In this document: in pieces, positions 17,586 through 26,664 of the stretch | Numbering within the stretch: the first letter of the stretch is position 1 | Layout: every line of letters begins with the position of its first letter | Source of the DNA: Mycobacterium europaeum | Lineage (GTDB): Bacteria; Actinomycetota; Actinomycetes; Mycobacteriales; Mycobacteriaceae | DNA length: 64,000 nucleotides | Direction of reading: 5' to 3' | Assembly: GCF_002102155.1 (NCBI RefSeq) | Contig: NZ_LQOU01000032.1 | Coordinates: 146,401 to 210,400 of the forward strand | Position numbers and translations under genes: made by a program | The notes under the pieces: model-generated | Told to the model about the DNA's origin: nothing | Seen by the model: the letters and a program-made list of their open reading frames with translations, nothing else | Database searches by the model: none

Positions 17586-19223
17586 ATGACACCCGAGGAG
17601 TGGCGGCGACCCGCGGCCCCCGGCGACGCCGGGCTTGCGATCGCCGCGCAGGAGTGGATCGCGCACGATCCCGACCCGGCGACGGCCGCCGAGCTCGCCG
17701 CCTGCGGCCCCGACGAACTGGCCGCACGCTTCGCCCACCCGCTGAGGTTCGGCACCGCGGGGCTGCGCGGCCCGGTGCGCGGCGGACCCGACGCCATGAA
17801 CGTGGCGGTGGTGTCGCGCGCCACGTGGGCGGTGGCCCGGGTGCTGGGCGGGCGCGGCCTGGCCGGCTCGAACGTGATCGTCGGGCGCGACTCCCGGCAC
17901 GGCTCCGCCGTCTTCGCCACCGTCACCGCCGAAATCCTTGCTGCCCAGGGATTTTCGGTGACGCTGCTACCCGGTCCGGTTCCCACGCCGGTGGTGGCGT
18001 TCGCCGTGCGCCGCACCGGCGCCGCCGCCGGGATACAGATCACCGCGTCACACAACCCGCCGACCGACAACGGCTACAAGGTCTACACCGACGGCGGCAT
18101 CCAGATCGTCTCCCCCACCGACCGCGAAATCGAGGCCGCGATGGCCGCGGCTCCCCCGGCCGACGAAATCGACCGGGCGCCCGTGCAACCCGCCGCCGGC
18201 GACCTGGTCGAGCAGTACATCGGGCGGGCGGCCGGCGTGCGGCGCGGCACCGCCTCGGTGCGGGTGGCCCTGACCCCGCTGCACGGGGTCGGCGGCGTGG
18301 TGGCCGTGGAGGCGTTGCAGCGCGCCGGCTTCGAGCAGGTGCACACCGTGGGAGCGCAGTTCGCGCCCGACCCCGACTTCCCCACCGTCGCCTTCCCCAA
18401 TCCCGAGGAGCCCGGCGCCGCCGACGCGCTGCTCACCCTCGCGGCGGACGTCACCGCCGACGTCGCGATCGCGCTGGATCCCGACGCCGACCGCTGCGCG
18501 GTCGGCATCCCCACCGAATCGGGATGGCGAATGCTGTCCGGGGACGAAACCGGTTGGCTGCTGGGCGATTACATCTTGTCGCATATCCCCGATCCGCGGA
18601 CGGCGGTGGTGGCCAGCACCGTGGTGTCGTCGCGGATGCTGGCGGCCATCGCGGGCCACCACGGGGCCACCCACGTCGAAACCCTCACCGGCTTCAAGTG
18701 GCTGGCCCGCGCCGACGCGAACGTGCCCGCCGGCACCCTGGTGTATGCCTACGAGGAGGCCATCGGCCACTGCGTCGACCCGGAGGCCGTGCGCGACAAG
18801 GACGGCATCAGCGCCGCGGTGCTGGTGTGCGACCTGGTGGCCGCGCTGAAGGACCACGGGCATGCGGTGACCGACGCGCTCGACGACCTCGCCCGGCGAC
18901 ACGGCGTGCACGACGTCGCCGCGGTGTCGCGCCGCGTCGCCGACCCCGCCGAGGCCGCCGGACTGATGCGGCGGCTGCGGGCGACACCACCGCAGACGCT
19001 GGCCGGCTTCGGCGCGACCCTCACCGATATCACCGACGCGCTGATCTTCACCGGCGCCGACGGGGACACGTCGGTCAGGCTGGTGGTGCGCCCTTCGGGG
19101 ACCGAGCCGAAGCTGAAGTGCTACATCGAGGTTCGCTGCGCGGTGACCGGGGACCTGCGCGAGGCGCGAGGCCGCGCCCGCGCGTTGCGCGACGAGCTGG
19201 TGTCGGCGGCGCGGCAGCTCTAG
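17586..19223 (+). CDS. pmmB: Phosphohexomutase (phosphomannomutase/phosphoglucomutase family)
   Basis: This 545-residue alpha-D-phosphohexomutase has the phosphoserine loop ITASHNPPTDNGYK, the metal-binding loop ALDPDADRCAVG, the sugar-binding EEAIGHCVD loop and the C-terminal phosphate site RPSGTEPKLKCYIEV. Members interconvert 1- and 6-phosphates of hexoses, and some act on pentoses. Being next to deoD, it may process the ribose-1-phosphate or deoxyribose-1-phosphate released there; that is an inference. Corresponds to Rv3308. Confidence 0.92.
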   Translation: MTPEEWRRPAAPGDAGLAIAAQEWIAHDPDPATAAELAACGPDELAARFAHPLRFGTAGLRGPVRGGPDAMNVAVVSRATWAVARVLGGRGLAGSNVIVGRDSRHGSAVFATVTAEILAAQGFSVTLLPGPVPTPVVAFAVRRTGAAAGIQITASHNPPTDNGYKVYTDGGIQIVSPTDREIEAAMAAAPPADEIDRAPVQPAAGDLVEQYIGRAAGVRRGTASVRVALTPLHGVGGVVAVEALQRAGFEQVHTVGAQFAPDPDFPTVAFPNPEEPGAADALLTLAADVTADVAIALDPDADRCAVGIPTESGWRMLSGDETGWLLGDYILSHIPDPRTAVVASTVVSSRMLAAIAGHHGATHVETLTGFKWLARADANVPAGTLVYAYEEAIGHCVDPEAVRDKDGISAAVLVCDLVAALKDHGHAVTDALDDLARRHGVHDVAAVSRRVADPAEAAGLMRRLRATPPQTLAGFGATLTDITDALIFTGADGDTSVRLVVRPSGTEPKLKCYIEVRCAVTGDLREARGRARALRDELVSAARQL

Positions 19224-19226
19224 GGG

Positions 19227-19850
19227 CTAGCGTGGCCCGTACTGGCGGTCGCCCGCGTCGCCGAGACCCGGCACGATATAGGCGTTCTCGTTCAGCCCGT
19301 CGTCGACCGCCACGGTGAACAGCCGCGCGTCGGGCGCCGCTTTCTCAAGCGCGGCAATGCCTTCCGGGGCGGCCAGCGCACACAACACCGTGATGTCGGT
19401 GGCGCCGCGGGCAAGCAGCAGCCCGACGGTGTGCTTCAGCGACCCGCCCGTGGCCAGCATCGGATCCAGCACCAGCACCGGCAGGCCGGAAAGCTGGTCG
19501 GGCAGCGACTCGAAATATCCACTCGCCTGATGGGTTTCCTCGTTGCGGGCGACGCCGACGAATCCGACCCGGGCGTGCGGCAGCAGCGCAAGCGCCTGAT
19601 CGACCATGCCCAACCCGGCCCGCAACACCGCGACCAGCAGGGGTGGCTTGGCCAGCCGCTCACCGAGGGCTTCGGCCAGCGGCGTGTGCACCGGGAAGGT
19701 CTCTCGGGGCGCGTCGCGGGTGGCCTCGTAGAGCAACATCGCGGTCAGATCACGCAACGCAGCCCGGAATCCGTCGTTGTCGGTGCGCTTGTCGCGCATC
19801 GTCGTCAGCCGGGCGACCGCCAGCGGGTGATCGACAATGCGCACCTCCAC
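19227..19850 (-). CDS. upp: Uracil phosphoribosyltransferase
   Basis: The 207-residue protein makes UMP from uracil and PRPP. It has [14 protein letters not shown], the PRPP loop [16 protein letters not shown], and the uracil-binding end [18 protein letters not shown]. The GTG at 19850 gives the same length as the M. tuberculosis enzyme. A much longer frame runs upstream through sapM and is spurious. The gene is convergent with pmmB (3 nt apart) and divergent from sapM. Confidence 0.95.
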   Translation of the reverse strand: MEVRIVDHPLAVARLTTMRDKRTDNDGFRAALRDLTAMLLYEATRDAPRETFPVHTPLAEALGERLAKPPLLVAVLRAGLGMVDQALALLPHARVGFVGVARNEETHQASGYFESLPDQLSGLPVLVLDPMLATGGSLKHTVGLLLARGATDITVLCALAAPEGIAALEKAAPDARLFTVAVDDGLNENAYIVPGLGDAGDRQYGPR

Positions 19851-19862
19851 GAGGTTCGACCC

Positions 19863-19891
19863 TATATAACGATCCGGCCGCGATTCGTTAA
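19863..19891 (-). promoter_or_regulatory. Promoter of upp: TTAACG - 17 - TATATA
   Basis: On the minus strand TTAACG (19891-19886) and TATATA (19868-19863) are separated by 17 nt, a standard housekeeping sigma spacing. The start codon is 13 nt downstream of the -10. Confidence 0.5.
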
Positions 19892-19943
19892 CGCCCCGCC
19901 GAAACGGCCCGCGTCGGGGTCTCCGGCGCGCGGGGCCTACCCG

Positions 19944-19949
19944 TATGCT
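19944..19949 (+). promoter_or_regulatory. -10 hexamer TATGCT of sapM (leaderless)
   Basis: TATGCT ends 7 nt before the GTG at 19956, which supports this start over the in-frame GTG at 19953. Confidence 0.5.
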
Positions 19950-19955
19950 CCCGTG

Positions 19956-20846
19956 GTGCTGAGCGGAATCGCGGGGGCAACCCGCTTGGTCGGCAGGGTA
20001 TTTCGGGCACTCGCGCTCCTCGGCGCGGCGGCCGTGCTGGGGCTGGCGGCCGGCCCGCCGGCCCCGCGGATGATCCTTGCGGCCGGGGCGCTTCCGCAGC
20101 CGGCGCACATCGTGATCGTGGTGGAGGAGAACCGCTCGGCGGCCAACATCATCGGCAACAGGTCGGCGCCCTTCATCACCGCGCTGGCCGCGGCCGGCGC
20201 GAACATGACCCAGTCGTACGCCGAAACACACCCGAGCGAACCGAACTACCTGGCGCTGTTCGCCGGCGACACCTTCGGGGTGACCAGCGACCGGTGCCCG
20301 GTCAACGCCGGCGCCGCGCCCAACCTGGGTTCGGAACTGCTGGCCGCGGGTTACACATTCGCCGGCTTCGCCGAAGGCCTGCCCGCGGTCGGCTCCCCGG
20401 CGTGCACCGCCGGCAAGTACGCGCGCAAGCACGTGCCGTGGGCCAACTTCACCAACGTCCCGGCGGGGAATTCCCTGCCGTTCTCGGCCTTCCCGATAGG
20501 CAACTACGCCGCCCTGCCCACCGTGTCGTTCGTCATCCCGAACAACGACGACAACATGCACGACGGCTCCATCGCGCAGGCCGACGCCTGGCTGAACCGC
20601 GAGCTGTCGGGCTACGCCAACTGGGCCGCGGCCAACAACAGCCTGCTGATCCTGACGTTCGACGAGGACGACGGCGGCAGCCGCAACCAGATCCCGACGA
20701 TCTTCTACGGGGCCCACGTGCGCCCCGGCAGCTACAGCGAGCAGATCAACCACTACAGCGTGCTTTCCACGATCGAGCAGATGTACGGGCTGCCCAAGAC
20801 CGGCCACGCGGCCGGCGCGCCGCCGATCACGGATATCTGGGGCTAG
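19956..20846 (+). CDS. sapM: Secreted acid phosphatase SapM
   Basis: The 296-residue protein is close to M. tuberculosis SapM (Rv3310), an exported phosphatase that removes phosphate from phosphatidylinositol 3-phosphate and blocks phagosome maturation. It has a signal peptide of about 40 residues. The phosphoesterase (acidic phosphatase/PLC-like) core includes [64 protein letters not shown] and the conserved end PPITDIWG. The start is chosen by alignment to the known N-terminus and by the -10 spacing. Divergent from upp. Confidence 0.93.
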   Translation: MLSGIAGATRLVGRVFRALALLGAAAVLGLAAGPPAPRMILAAGALPQPAHIVIVVEENRSAANIIGNRSAPFITALAAAGANMTQSYAETHPSEPNYLALFAGDTFGVTSDRCPVNAGAAPNLGSELLAAGYTFAGFAEGLPAVGSPACTAGKYARKHVPWANFTNVPAGNSLPFSAFPIGNYAALPTVSFVIPNNDDNMHDGSIAQADAWLNRELSGYANWAAANNSLLILTFDEDDGGSRNQIPTIFYGAHVRPGSYSEQINHYSVLSTIEQMYGLPKTGHAAGAPPITDIWG

Positions 20847-20953
20847 TTCGCGGCCACGTCCGAATCGCCCGGTTCCTTACTCGCGCCGTCCCGGCGCTCG
20901 CCGTCACCGGGCCAGCCGGGCCAGCCGCGCCGGGCGCCTTCCCCGGTCGTCGC

Positions 20954-20959
20954 TATTGT
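20954..20959 (+). promoter_or_regulatory. -10 hexamer TATTGT of the Rv3311-like gene
   Basis: TATTGT ends 8 nt before the ATG at 20967, consistent with a leaderless transcript. Confidence 0.45.
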
Positions 20960-20966
20960 GTGCCGC

Positions 20967-22265
20967 ATGGCTGCTGACCTCGTGCCCATCCGCCTGAGCC
21001 TGTCCGACGGTGACCGCTACACGGTGTGGGCACCCCGCTGGCGCGACGCCGGCGACGAGTGGGAGGCGTTCCTGGGCAAAGACGAGGACCTGTACGTGTT
21101 CTCCTCCGTCGCCGACCTGGTCGCCTTCGTGCGCTCCGACACCGACAACGACCTGTTCGACCACCCGGCGTGGAAGGACCTGACCGCCGCGCACGCGCAC
21201 AAGTTCGCACCGGCTGAGGACCAACAGTTCGACCTGGTCGCGGTGGAGGAGCTGGTATCGGAGAAGCCGACCGAGGAGTCGGTGGCCGGGCTGGCCCGCA
21301 CGCTGGCGGTGGTCTCGTCCATCGGATCGGTGTGCGAGCTGGCGGCGGTGCTGAAGTTCTTCAACGGCAACCCGACGCTGGGCACGGTGTCGGGGGGGAT
21401 CGACCACTTCACCGGCAAGGCCGGCCTCAAGCGCTGGAACGCGATCGGCGAGATCATCGGGCGCGGCTGGGACGACGTGCTCAGCGCGATCGAGGGCATC
21501 GTCGCCACGCCCGAGGTCGACGAGAAGCTGTCGGCCAAGGCCGCCGACGAACTCGCCGAGGAGCCCGACGAGGAAGACGCCGAGGGCGTCGAGGGGACCG
21601 AAGCCGCCGCCGAGGACACCGAAGACGTCGAGGAGGCGGACGAGTCCGAAGAGGGCGCCGACGAGGAGGACGGCGACGAGCCGCGCGCGGCCGGTGACAC
21701 CGTGATCCTGGGCAGCGACGAGGATTTCTGGCTGCAGGTGGGCATCGACCCGATTCGGATCATGACAAGCTCGGGCACCTTCTTCACGCTGCGCTGCTAC
21801 CTGGACGACCGCCCGATCTTCCTGGGCCGCAACGGGCGCATCAGCGTGTTCGGCTCGGAGCGGGCGCTGGCCCGCTACCTCGCCGACGAGCACGACCACG
21901 ACCTGGCCGACCTGAGCACCTACGACGACATCCGCACCGCCGCCACCGACGGTTCGCTGGAAGTCAGGGTCACCGAGGACAACATCTACGTGCTCAGCGG
22001 GCTCGCCGACGACATCGCCGACGGTCCCGACGCCGTGGACCGCGACCAGCTGGAGCTGGCCGTCGAGCTGCTCCGCGACATCGGCGACTACTCGGAGGAG
22101 AGCACGGTCGACAAGGCGCTCGAGCCGGGCCGCCCGCTGGGCAAGCTGGTGGCCTACGTGCTCGAGCCCGGCTCGGTCGGCAAGCCCGCCGCGCCGTACG
22201 CCCCGGCGGTACGGGAGTGGGAGAACCTGGAGCAGTTCGTCGACGGGCGGCTCCGCAGAGAATAG
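20967..22265 (+). CDS. Conserved acidic protein, Rv3311-like
   Basis: The 432-residue protein has no catalytic motif that I recognise. Two similar halves are visible: SLSDGDRYTVWAPRWRD...FLGKDEDLYVFSSVADLVAFV near the N-terminus and TLRCYLDDRPIFLGRNGRISVF...ALARYLAD in the second half, so an internal duplication is likely. Between them residues about 190-238 are extremely acidic (runs of Glu and Asp) and probably disordered. No signal peptide or membrane segment is seen. It follows sapM as in M. tuberculosis. Function unknown. Confidence 0.85.
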   Translation: MAADLVPIRLSLSDGDRYTVWAPRWRDAGDEWEAFLGKDEDLYVFSSVADLVAFVRSDTDNDLFDHPAWKDLTAAHAHKFAPAEDQQFDLVAVEELVSEKPTEESVAGLARTLAVVSSIGSVCELAAVLKFFNGNPTLGTVSGGIDHFTGKAGLKRWNAIGEIIGRGWDDVLSAIEGIVATPEVDEKLSAKAADELAEEPDEEDAEGVEGTEAAAEDTEDVEEADESEEGADEEDGDEPRAAGDTVILGSDEDFWLQVGIDPIRIMTSSGTFFTLRCYLDDRPIFLGRNGRISVFGSERALARYLADEHDHDLADLSTYDDIRTAATDGSLEVRVTEDNIYVLSGLADDIADGPDAVDRDQLELAVELLRDIGDYSEESTVDKALEPGRPLGKLVAYVLEPGSVGKPAAPYAPAVREWENLEQFVDGRLRRE

Positions 22266-22307
22266 GCCCGCGTTTGACGGGCCGGTGAGTCTCCTCTTTA
22301 CTGGCGG

Positions 22308-23291
22308 GTGTCGCTTCCCGGGATAGGCCCGTTACCGCTCTACGGCTTTCAACGCCCGGGCATGCTGTTGTTCGGTTTGCTCCCGCTGGCTCTGCTCGCG
22401 GTGTACGTCCTGGTGCAGTCCCGCCGCCGGCGCAGGCTGCGCCGGTTCACCGAGGCGGACGTGCCGCAATCGCCGACGCGGCACATCCCGATCGCCGTCT
22501 CGCTGCTCAGCCTGATCCTGCTGACGATCGCGCTGGCCACACCCACCCACGACATGCGCATCCCGCGCAACCGGGCGGTGGTCGTGCTGGTCATCGACAT
22601 GTCGCAGTCCATGCGGGCAACCGACGTCCCGCCCAACCGGCTCAAGGCCGCCGAGGAGGCGGCCACCCAGTTCGCCACCCAGCTGACGCCGGGCATCAAC
22701 CTCGGGCTGGTCGGCTTCGCGGGCACGCCGTACCTGCTGGTGCCGCCCACCCCGCAGCACCAGGCGACCATCGATGCGCTCAAGAAGCTCGACTTCGCCG
22801 ACAGCACCGCCACCGGCGAGGCCATCTTCACCGCCCTGCACGCCGTCAGCGCCACCGCCATCACGGGCGGCGACACCCCGCCGCCGGCCCGCATCGTGCT
22901 GCTGTCCGACGGCAAGGAGAACAAGCCGACCAACCCCAGCGACCCGCATGACGGGGCCTACACGGCGGCGCGGCTGGCCCGCGACGAGGGGGTGCCGATC
23001 TCGACGATCTCGTTCGGCACCAAGACCGGGGAGATCGAGATGGACGGGCAGCGGGTCGCCGTCCCGGTCGCGACCGACCAGATGAAGATGATCGCCAAAC
23101 TCTCCGGCGGGCAGTCCTACACCGCCGGCAACCTCGCCGAGCTCTCCAAGAGCTACAACGCCATCGAGAAGGACATCGGCTACCGCACCGTGCCCGGCCC
23201 GGGCAGCGCCGGCTGGTTGCGCCTGGGGGTCCTCACCGCCCTGATCGCGACGGCGCTGGCGCTGCTGATCAACCGGCGGCTGCCGGTCTGA
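22308..23291 (+). CDS. Membrane-anchored von Willebrand factor A protein (BatA/Rv1481-like)
   Basis: The 327-residue protein has two N-terminal membrane helices (about 18-38 and 60-80), a VWA domain (about 90-290) with the MIDAS metal motif DMSQSM and LLSDGKENK, and a C-terminal helix ending LLINRRLPV. BatA-type proteins work with MoxR ATPases in envelope maturation or stress. The closest family member I recall is M. tuberculosis Rv1481, which sits beside moxR1; no MoxR is present here. It is convergent with a second copy and only 4 nt apart from it. Role uncertain. Confidence 0.88.
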   Translation: MSLPGIGPLPLYGFQRPGMLLFGLLPLALLAVYVLVQSRRRRRLRRFTEADVPQSPTRHIPIAVSLLSLILLTIALATPTHDMRIPRNRAVVVLVIDMSQSMRATDVPPNRLKAAEEAATQFATQLTPGINLGLVGFAGTPYLLVPPTPQHQATIDALKKLDFADSTATGEAIFTALHAVSATAITGGDTPPPARIVLLSDGKENKPTNPSDPHDGAYTAARLARDEGVPISTISFGTKTGEIEMDGQRVAVPVATDQMKMIAKLSGGQSYTAGNLAELSKSYNAIEKDIGYRTVPGPGSAGWLRLGVLTALIATALALLINRRLPV

Positions 23292-23295
23292 CCGC

Positions 23296-24303
23296 TCAGG
23301 AGGGCAGCCGGCGGTTCAGGACCAGGCCGGCCAGGATGGCGCCCGCCATGGCCGCGGCGCCCAGCAGCATCCAGGCCAGGCTGGCGTCGCCCTTGACGGT
23401 CTCGTAGCCGATCTGGCGCTGCAGGGTCGAGTAGACGTTCTTCAGCGACTCCAGGCTGTCCGCGTGGAACGACTCGCCGCCGGTGATCTCGCAGATCTTC
23501 TGCAGCGTCTGATCGTCGACGGGGACCGGAATGGTCGCGCCCTCGTACTCGACGGTGCCGTACGGCGTCCCGAACGAGATCGTCGAGATCTGCACGCCCT
23601 CGGCCTTGGCGGCGCGGGCGGCGGTGAAGGCGCCCTGCGGGGCGTTGGGGTCCAGCGGCACGTTCTCGGCGCCGTCGGACTCGAGCACGATACGCGCCGG
23701 CGGTGGGCCCTCGCCGCCACCCATCACCGAGCCCACCGTCGCGATCGCCTGCAGCGCCGTGAAGAGCCCTTCACCGGTCGCGGTCTTGGGGGCCGGTTTG
23801 AGGCTGTCGATCGCCGCCTTCACCGCCTGCCGGTTGGTCGTCGGCGAGACCAGCAGCGAGGCGTTGGCCGCGAACTCCACCAGCCCCAGGTTGATGGCGG
23901 GGGTGAGCTCGTCGGCGAATTGCTTGCCCGCCACCTTGGCCGCGGTCAGCCGGTCGGGCGCGACGTCGTTGGAGGCCATGGATTCCGACACGTCGATCAC
24001 CAACACGACGACCGCCCGGTTCAGCGGGATCCGGACATCGGAGGTCGGCCCGGCCATCGCGGTGGTCAGCAGCACCAGCGAGGTGGCCAGCAGGATCGTC
24101 GGCAGGTGCCGCCACCGGCTGGGATGCGCCGGCGCGACCCGCTCCAGCACCTCCATGTTGGCGAAGCGCAGCACCCGCCGGCGGCGGGCGAACTGCAGCA
24201 CGACGTAGATGCCCAGGACCAGCAGGACGGCCAGCAGGAACAGGAAGAACCACGCGTTCTGGAAGCCGGTGACCGACACGGGGCCCAGCAGGGGCAACTT
24301 CAT
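23296..24303 (-). CDS. Membrane-anchored von Willebrand factor A protein, paralogue
   Basis: The 335-residue protein from the ATG at 24303 has the same length and layout as Rv1481. It has a first helix (about 13-35), [13 protein letters not shown], a second helix (about 55-75), a VWA domain with the MIDAS motif DVSESM and [12 protein letters not shown], and a C-terminal helix ending LVLNRRLPS. It is clearly related to the convergent neighbour (shared [26 protein letters not shown] and ISTISFGT blocks). In ESDGAEN it departs from the usual SDG-K/E-N residues. Its MoxR partner is not in the window. Confidence 0.88.
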   Translation of the reverse strand: MKLPLLGPVSVTGFQNAWFFLFLLAVLLVLGIYVVLQFARRRRVLRFANMEVLERVAPAHPSRWRHLPTILLATSLVLLTTAMAGPTSDVRIPLNRAVVVLVIDVSESMASNDVAPDRLTAAKVAGKQFADELTPAINLGLVEFAANASLLVSPTTNRQAVKAAIDSLKPAPKTATGEGLFTALQAIATVGSVMGGGEGPPPARIVLESDGAENVPLDPNAPQGAFTAARAAKAEGVQISTISFGTPYGTVEYEGATIPVPVDDQTLQKICEITGGESFHADSLESLKNVYSTLQRQIGYETVKGDASLAWMLLGAAAMAGAILAGLVLNRRLPS

Positions 24304-24351
24304 GTCCAGCCACACTATGCGCCCGGTGTGGAAGGCGCACGGCCCGCCGGA

Positions 24352-25380
24352 TCAGCCGGCGACGAGGTCGCGGCGCTGCGTGAACTTGATGTCGAGGCTG
24401 CGCAGGTGGGTCTGCAGCCCGGCGTCCTGGATGGGGATCAGGTGCGCGGGGTGGTCGGTCTCGTTGTAGTGGGCGTGCCACATGCCCGGCGGAGTGGTGA
24501 AGGCGCAGCCGGCCCGCCAGTCCACCCGGGTCGGATCGACGATGTCGCCGCGCTCGTCGAGCCGGGTGCCCAGCAGCGTGTAGCAGCCGTCGGCCGGCGC
24601 GTCGAGGATCAGGTCGAGGGCGACCGACTGGTGCCGGTGCGGGCGCTGCACCTGGTTGGGGGGCAGCACGCCGAACATGGCCCACAACACGTGGGTGATG
24701 GTCAGGGTCTGTTCCTGGTTGGCGTTGGCCAGCAGCACGCTGACCCGGCTTTTCTCGTTGGCGCCCGGCCGGGAGGCGATCTCCTCCAACTTGGCGACGG
24801 CATCCGTTCGGCGGAACTTGGTCGCACGGAACCGCGGCCGGGTGGCGTCGGCACCCAGGTAGCGCATGAGCGGCTCGTCGTGCACCCAGTACATGGCCGT
24901 GTCGGCGGCCGCGTAGAACACCGAGTGGGTGCCCGCGGGCAGGGTCAGGAAGTCGCCCTTCTCCCACTCGACGAGGTGGCCGTCGACCGCGGCGAAGCCC
25001 CGGCCGTAGAGCACGTAGTACAGCTGCGAGGTGGCGTTGGGGCTGGTGTCGATCTGTTCGCCCGGACGGATGCGCAGGAAGTTGGCCAGCAGCGCGGGGC
25101 TGGTCGCCGCACCGGTCTCGATGCGCAGCTCCTTGGACAGGTCGAGCGGGATCACGCCGGTCGGCTGGCCGGTGTAGACATCCGGATCGAAGCGGGTAAT
25201 CGGCACCTGCGGGACATGTCCCGAGCCGATGGGGTTGGCGGCTTTGGAGTACTCGAAGTACTCCGCGTCCTCGGCCCAGTCCTGGAAGCGGCCTTCGAAC
25301 CCGTACTCGGCCACGTTGATCATCGGGGCGGGAATCGTCGGATCGAGGTTCGGGGTCAGGGCTTGTTCCGTGCCGGGCAT
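24352..25380 (-). CDS. Bicupin dioxygenase-like protein
   Basis: The 342-residue two-cupin protein resembles gentisate 1,2-dioxygenase and quercetinase-type enzymes. The C-terminal cupin has PHRHQSVALDLIL and PPGMWHAHYNE, giving His ligands for a metal. The N-terminal cupin (QLYYVLYGRGFAAVDG...KGDFLTLPAGTHSVFYA) keeps only one of the usual histidines. A ring-cleaving or other oxygenase acting on a small aromatic or keto compound is possible, but no substrate can be named. The ATG at 25380 is preferred over an upstream in-frame start. It is divergent from a GntR/FCD regulator that probably controls it. Confidence 0.78.
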   Translation of the reverse strand: MPGTEQALTPNLDPTIPAPMINVAEYGFEGRFQDWAEDAEYFEYSKAANPIGSGHVPQVPITRFDPDVYTGQPTGVIPLDLSKELRIETGAATSPALLANFLRIRPGEQIDTSPNATSQLYYVLYGRGFAAVDGHLVEWEKGDFLTLPAGTHSVFYAAADTAMYWVHDEPLMRYLGADATRPRFRATKFRRTDAVAKLEEIASRPGANEKSRVSVLLANANQEQTLTITHVLWAMFGVLPPNQVQRPHRHQSVALDLILDAPADGCYTLLGTRLDERGDIVDPTRVDWRAGCAFTTPPGMWHAHYNETDHPAHLIPIQDAGLQTHLRSLDIKFTQRRDLVAG

Positions 25381-25444
25381 TTCGCGTCTCCTTCGCACTG
25401 CTCGAGCGCTTCCTGAGTGCATCTCATGTCTTTCTCGTATCTAT

Positions 25445-25472
25445 CTTGTATCTCAGTTGCTCCGGTTGTCAA
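25445..25472 (-). promoter_or_regulatory. Candidate promoter and operator of the bicupin gene
   Basis: On the minus strand TTGACA (25472-25467) and TACAAG (25450-25445) are 16 nt apart. Just downstream GATACAAGATAGATACGAG repeats the GATA element, and could be the operator of the divergent GntR regulator. The operator role is inferred from position only. Confidence 0.45.
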
Positions 25473-25572
25473 TGCCACCACGGAAGATGTCCCGATATCC
25501 GCCGGCCGAGGCCGCGGCGCGGGTACCGTCACCACACTGCTGGGATACGACTGAGCTACAGGAAGGGCTGCG

Positions 25573-26244
25573 GTGGCAACGGGTGAGCCCCGGGCGGGCA
25601 CAGCAAAGGACCGCGCGCTGGATTACGTCAAGACGCGGGTGCTCACCGGCGCGTTCCCCGGCGGGGAGTTGATCAGCGAGGGCGACGTCGCCACGGCGCT
25701 GGGGATGTCGCGCACGCCGGTGCGCGAGGCGTTCCTGCGACTGGAGGCCGAGGGACTGCTGCGGCTGTACCCCCAGCGCGGCGCCCTGGTCGTCCCCGTG
25801 TCGCCCGACGAGGTCCGGTCGGTGATGGAGGCGCGCCTGGTGCTGGAGCAGTTCGCCGCGACCAAGGTGGTGCGCCGCGGAGCTGCCGCATGCGCCGCCG
25901 TTTTCGAGCGGTTGTCGGGCGAGCTGGAGCGGCAGCGGACCGCCGTCGACCGCACCGATTGGCCCGAGTTCCTCGATGCCGACCGCGCCTTCCACGCCAT
26001 CACGCTGGCCGAGTCGGGGAACGCCATCTTGTCGGGCTTCTATGCCTCGCTACGCGATCGGCAGATGCGGATGATCGGCGAGTCGTCGCTGCGCGACCCC
26101 GACCGCGTCACGACGATCCTGGCGGAACACCGCGCTATCGCCGAGGCGCTGCGTGACGGCGACGGCCCGCGGGCGCTGGAGGCGGTGCAAACCCACCTGC
26201 TCAGCACGGTGCGCGCCATCGGACTCGCCGCCGACGCGATCTGA
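25573..26244 (+). CDS. GntR-family transcriptional regulator with FCD domain
   Basis: The 223-residue protein has an N-terminal winged helix-turn-helix (about 10-75; SEGDVATALGMSRTPVREAFLRLEAEGLL is the recognition region). It also has an FCD ligand-binding domain (about 85-215) with the metal/ligand residues typical of the fold (DADRAFHAITL, EHRAIAEALRDGD). FCD regulators usually respond to organic acids and repress a neighbouring catabolic gene, here most likely the divergent bicupin gene. The GTG start follows GAAGGG by about 6 nt. Confidence 0.9.
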   Translation: MATGEPRAGTAKDRALDYVKTRVLTGAFPGGELISEGDVATALGMSRTPVREAFLRLEAEGLLRLYPQRGALVVPVSPDEVRSVMEARLVLEQFAATKVVRRGAAACAAVFERLSGELERQRTAVDRTDWPEFLDADRAFHAITLAESGNAILSGFYASLRDRQMRMIGESSLRDPDRVTTILAEHRAIAEALRDGDGPRALEAVQTHLLSTVRAIGLAADAI

Positions 26245-26337
26245 CGTCCGCGCGAATTGTGTTAGAAGTCGGTCTCTTAGGGGAAATCCCAGTCGAAGAT
26301 GGCGCCCACCCCGGGAGCCGCTATGACAGGAGCTGAA

Positions 26338-26622
26338 ATGGTCGGATCCATCATCCTCGCCATCATCGTGGGCGCGATAATCGGTGTCGTCGCCCGTCTG
26401 GTGATGCCGGGCAAGCAGAACGTCGGCATGATCATGACGGTGGTGATCGGCGCCGTAGGCGGCTTGATCGGCTCGGCGGTGGCCAGCCAGTTCGGATACC
26501 ACAATGCCAACGGTGGCATCGCGTGGATTCCGTTCTTCATCGGAGTCGCCGCAGCTGTCGTCCTCATCGCCCTCTACGAGGCGCTGACGGGTCGCCGCAC
26601 CGGCACGCGGCTCACCCGCTGA
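26338..26622 (+). CDS. GlsB/YeaQ/YmgE family membrane protein (transglycosylase-associated)
   Basis: This 94-residue protein has three glycine-rich membrane segments (SIILAIIVGAIIGVVARLVM, IMTVVIGAVGGLIGSAVA, PFFIGVAAAVVLIALYE), the pattern of the transglycosylase-associated family. These stress-induced proteins have no firm biochemical role. AGGAG lies directly ahead of the ATG at 26338, which favours this start over ATGs at 26299 and 26323. It is convergent with add. Confidence 0.85.
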   Translation: MVGSIILAIIVGAIIGVVARLVMPGKQNVGMIMTVVIGAVGGLIGSAVASQFGYHNANGGIAWIPFFIGVAAAVVLIALYEALTGRRTGTRLTR

Positions 26623-26634
26623 GCCGAAAGCTGC

Positions 26635-26663
26635 GCCGCTCGCCTGCTTTTCGGGTGAGCGGC
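26635..26663. terminator. Hairpin between convergent genes, probable bidirectional terminator
   Basis: GCCGCTCGCC (26635-26644) pairs with GGTGAGCGGC (26654-26663), 10 bp with one G-T pair and a 9-nt loop. It sits in the 42-nt gap between the stops of the GlsB-like gene and add. No U-tract is present, as is common in mycobacteria. Confidence 0.45.
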
Positions 26664-26664
26664 G

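Noticed and set aside
19851..20807. Upstream extension of the upp frame through sapM
   Set aside because: UPRTases are about 207 residues and the extension is antisense to sapM; the GTG at 19850 gives the correct length.
26299..26337. Earlier starts for the GlsB-like protein
   Set aside because: AGGAG directly precedes the ATG at 26338 and the first helix begins there.
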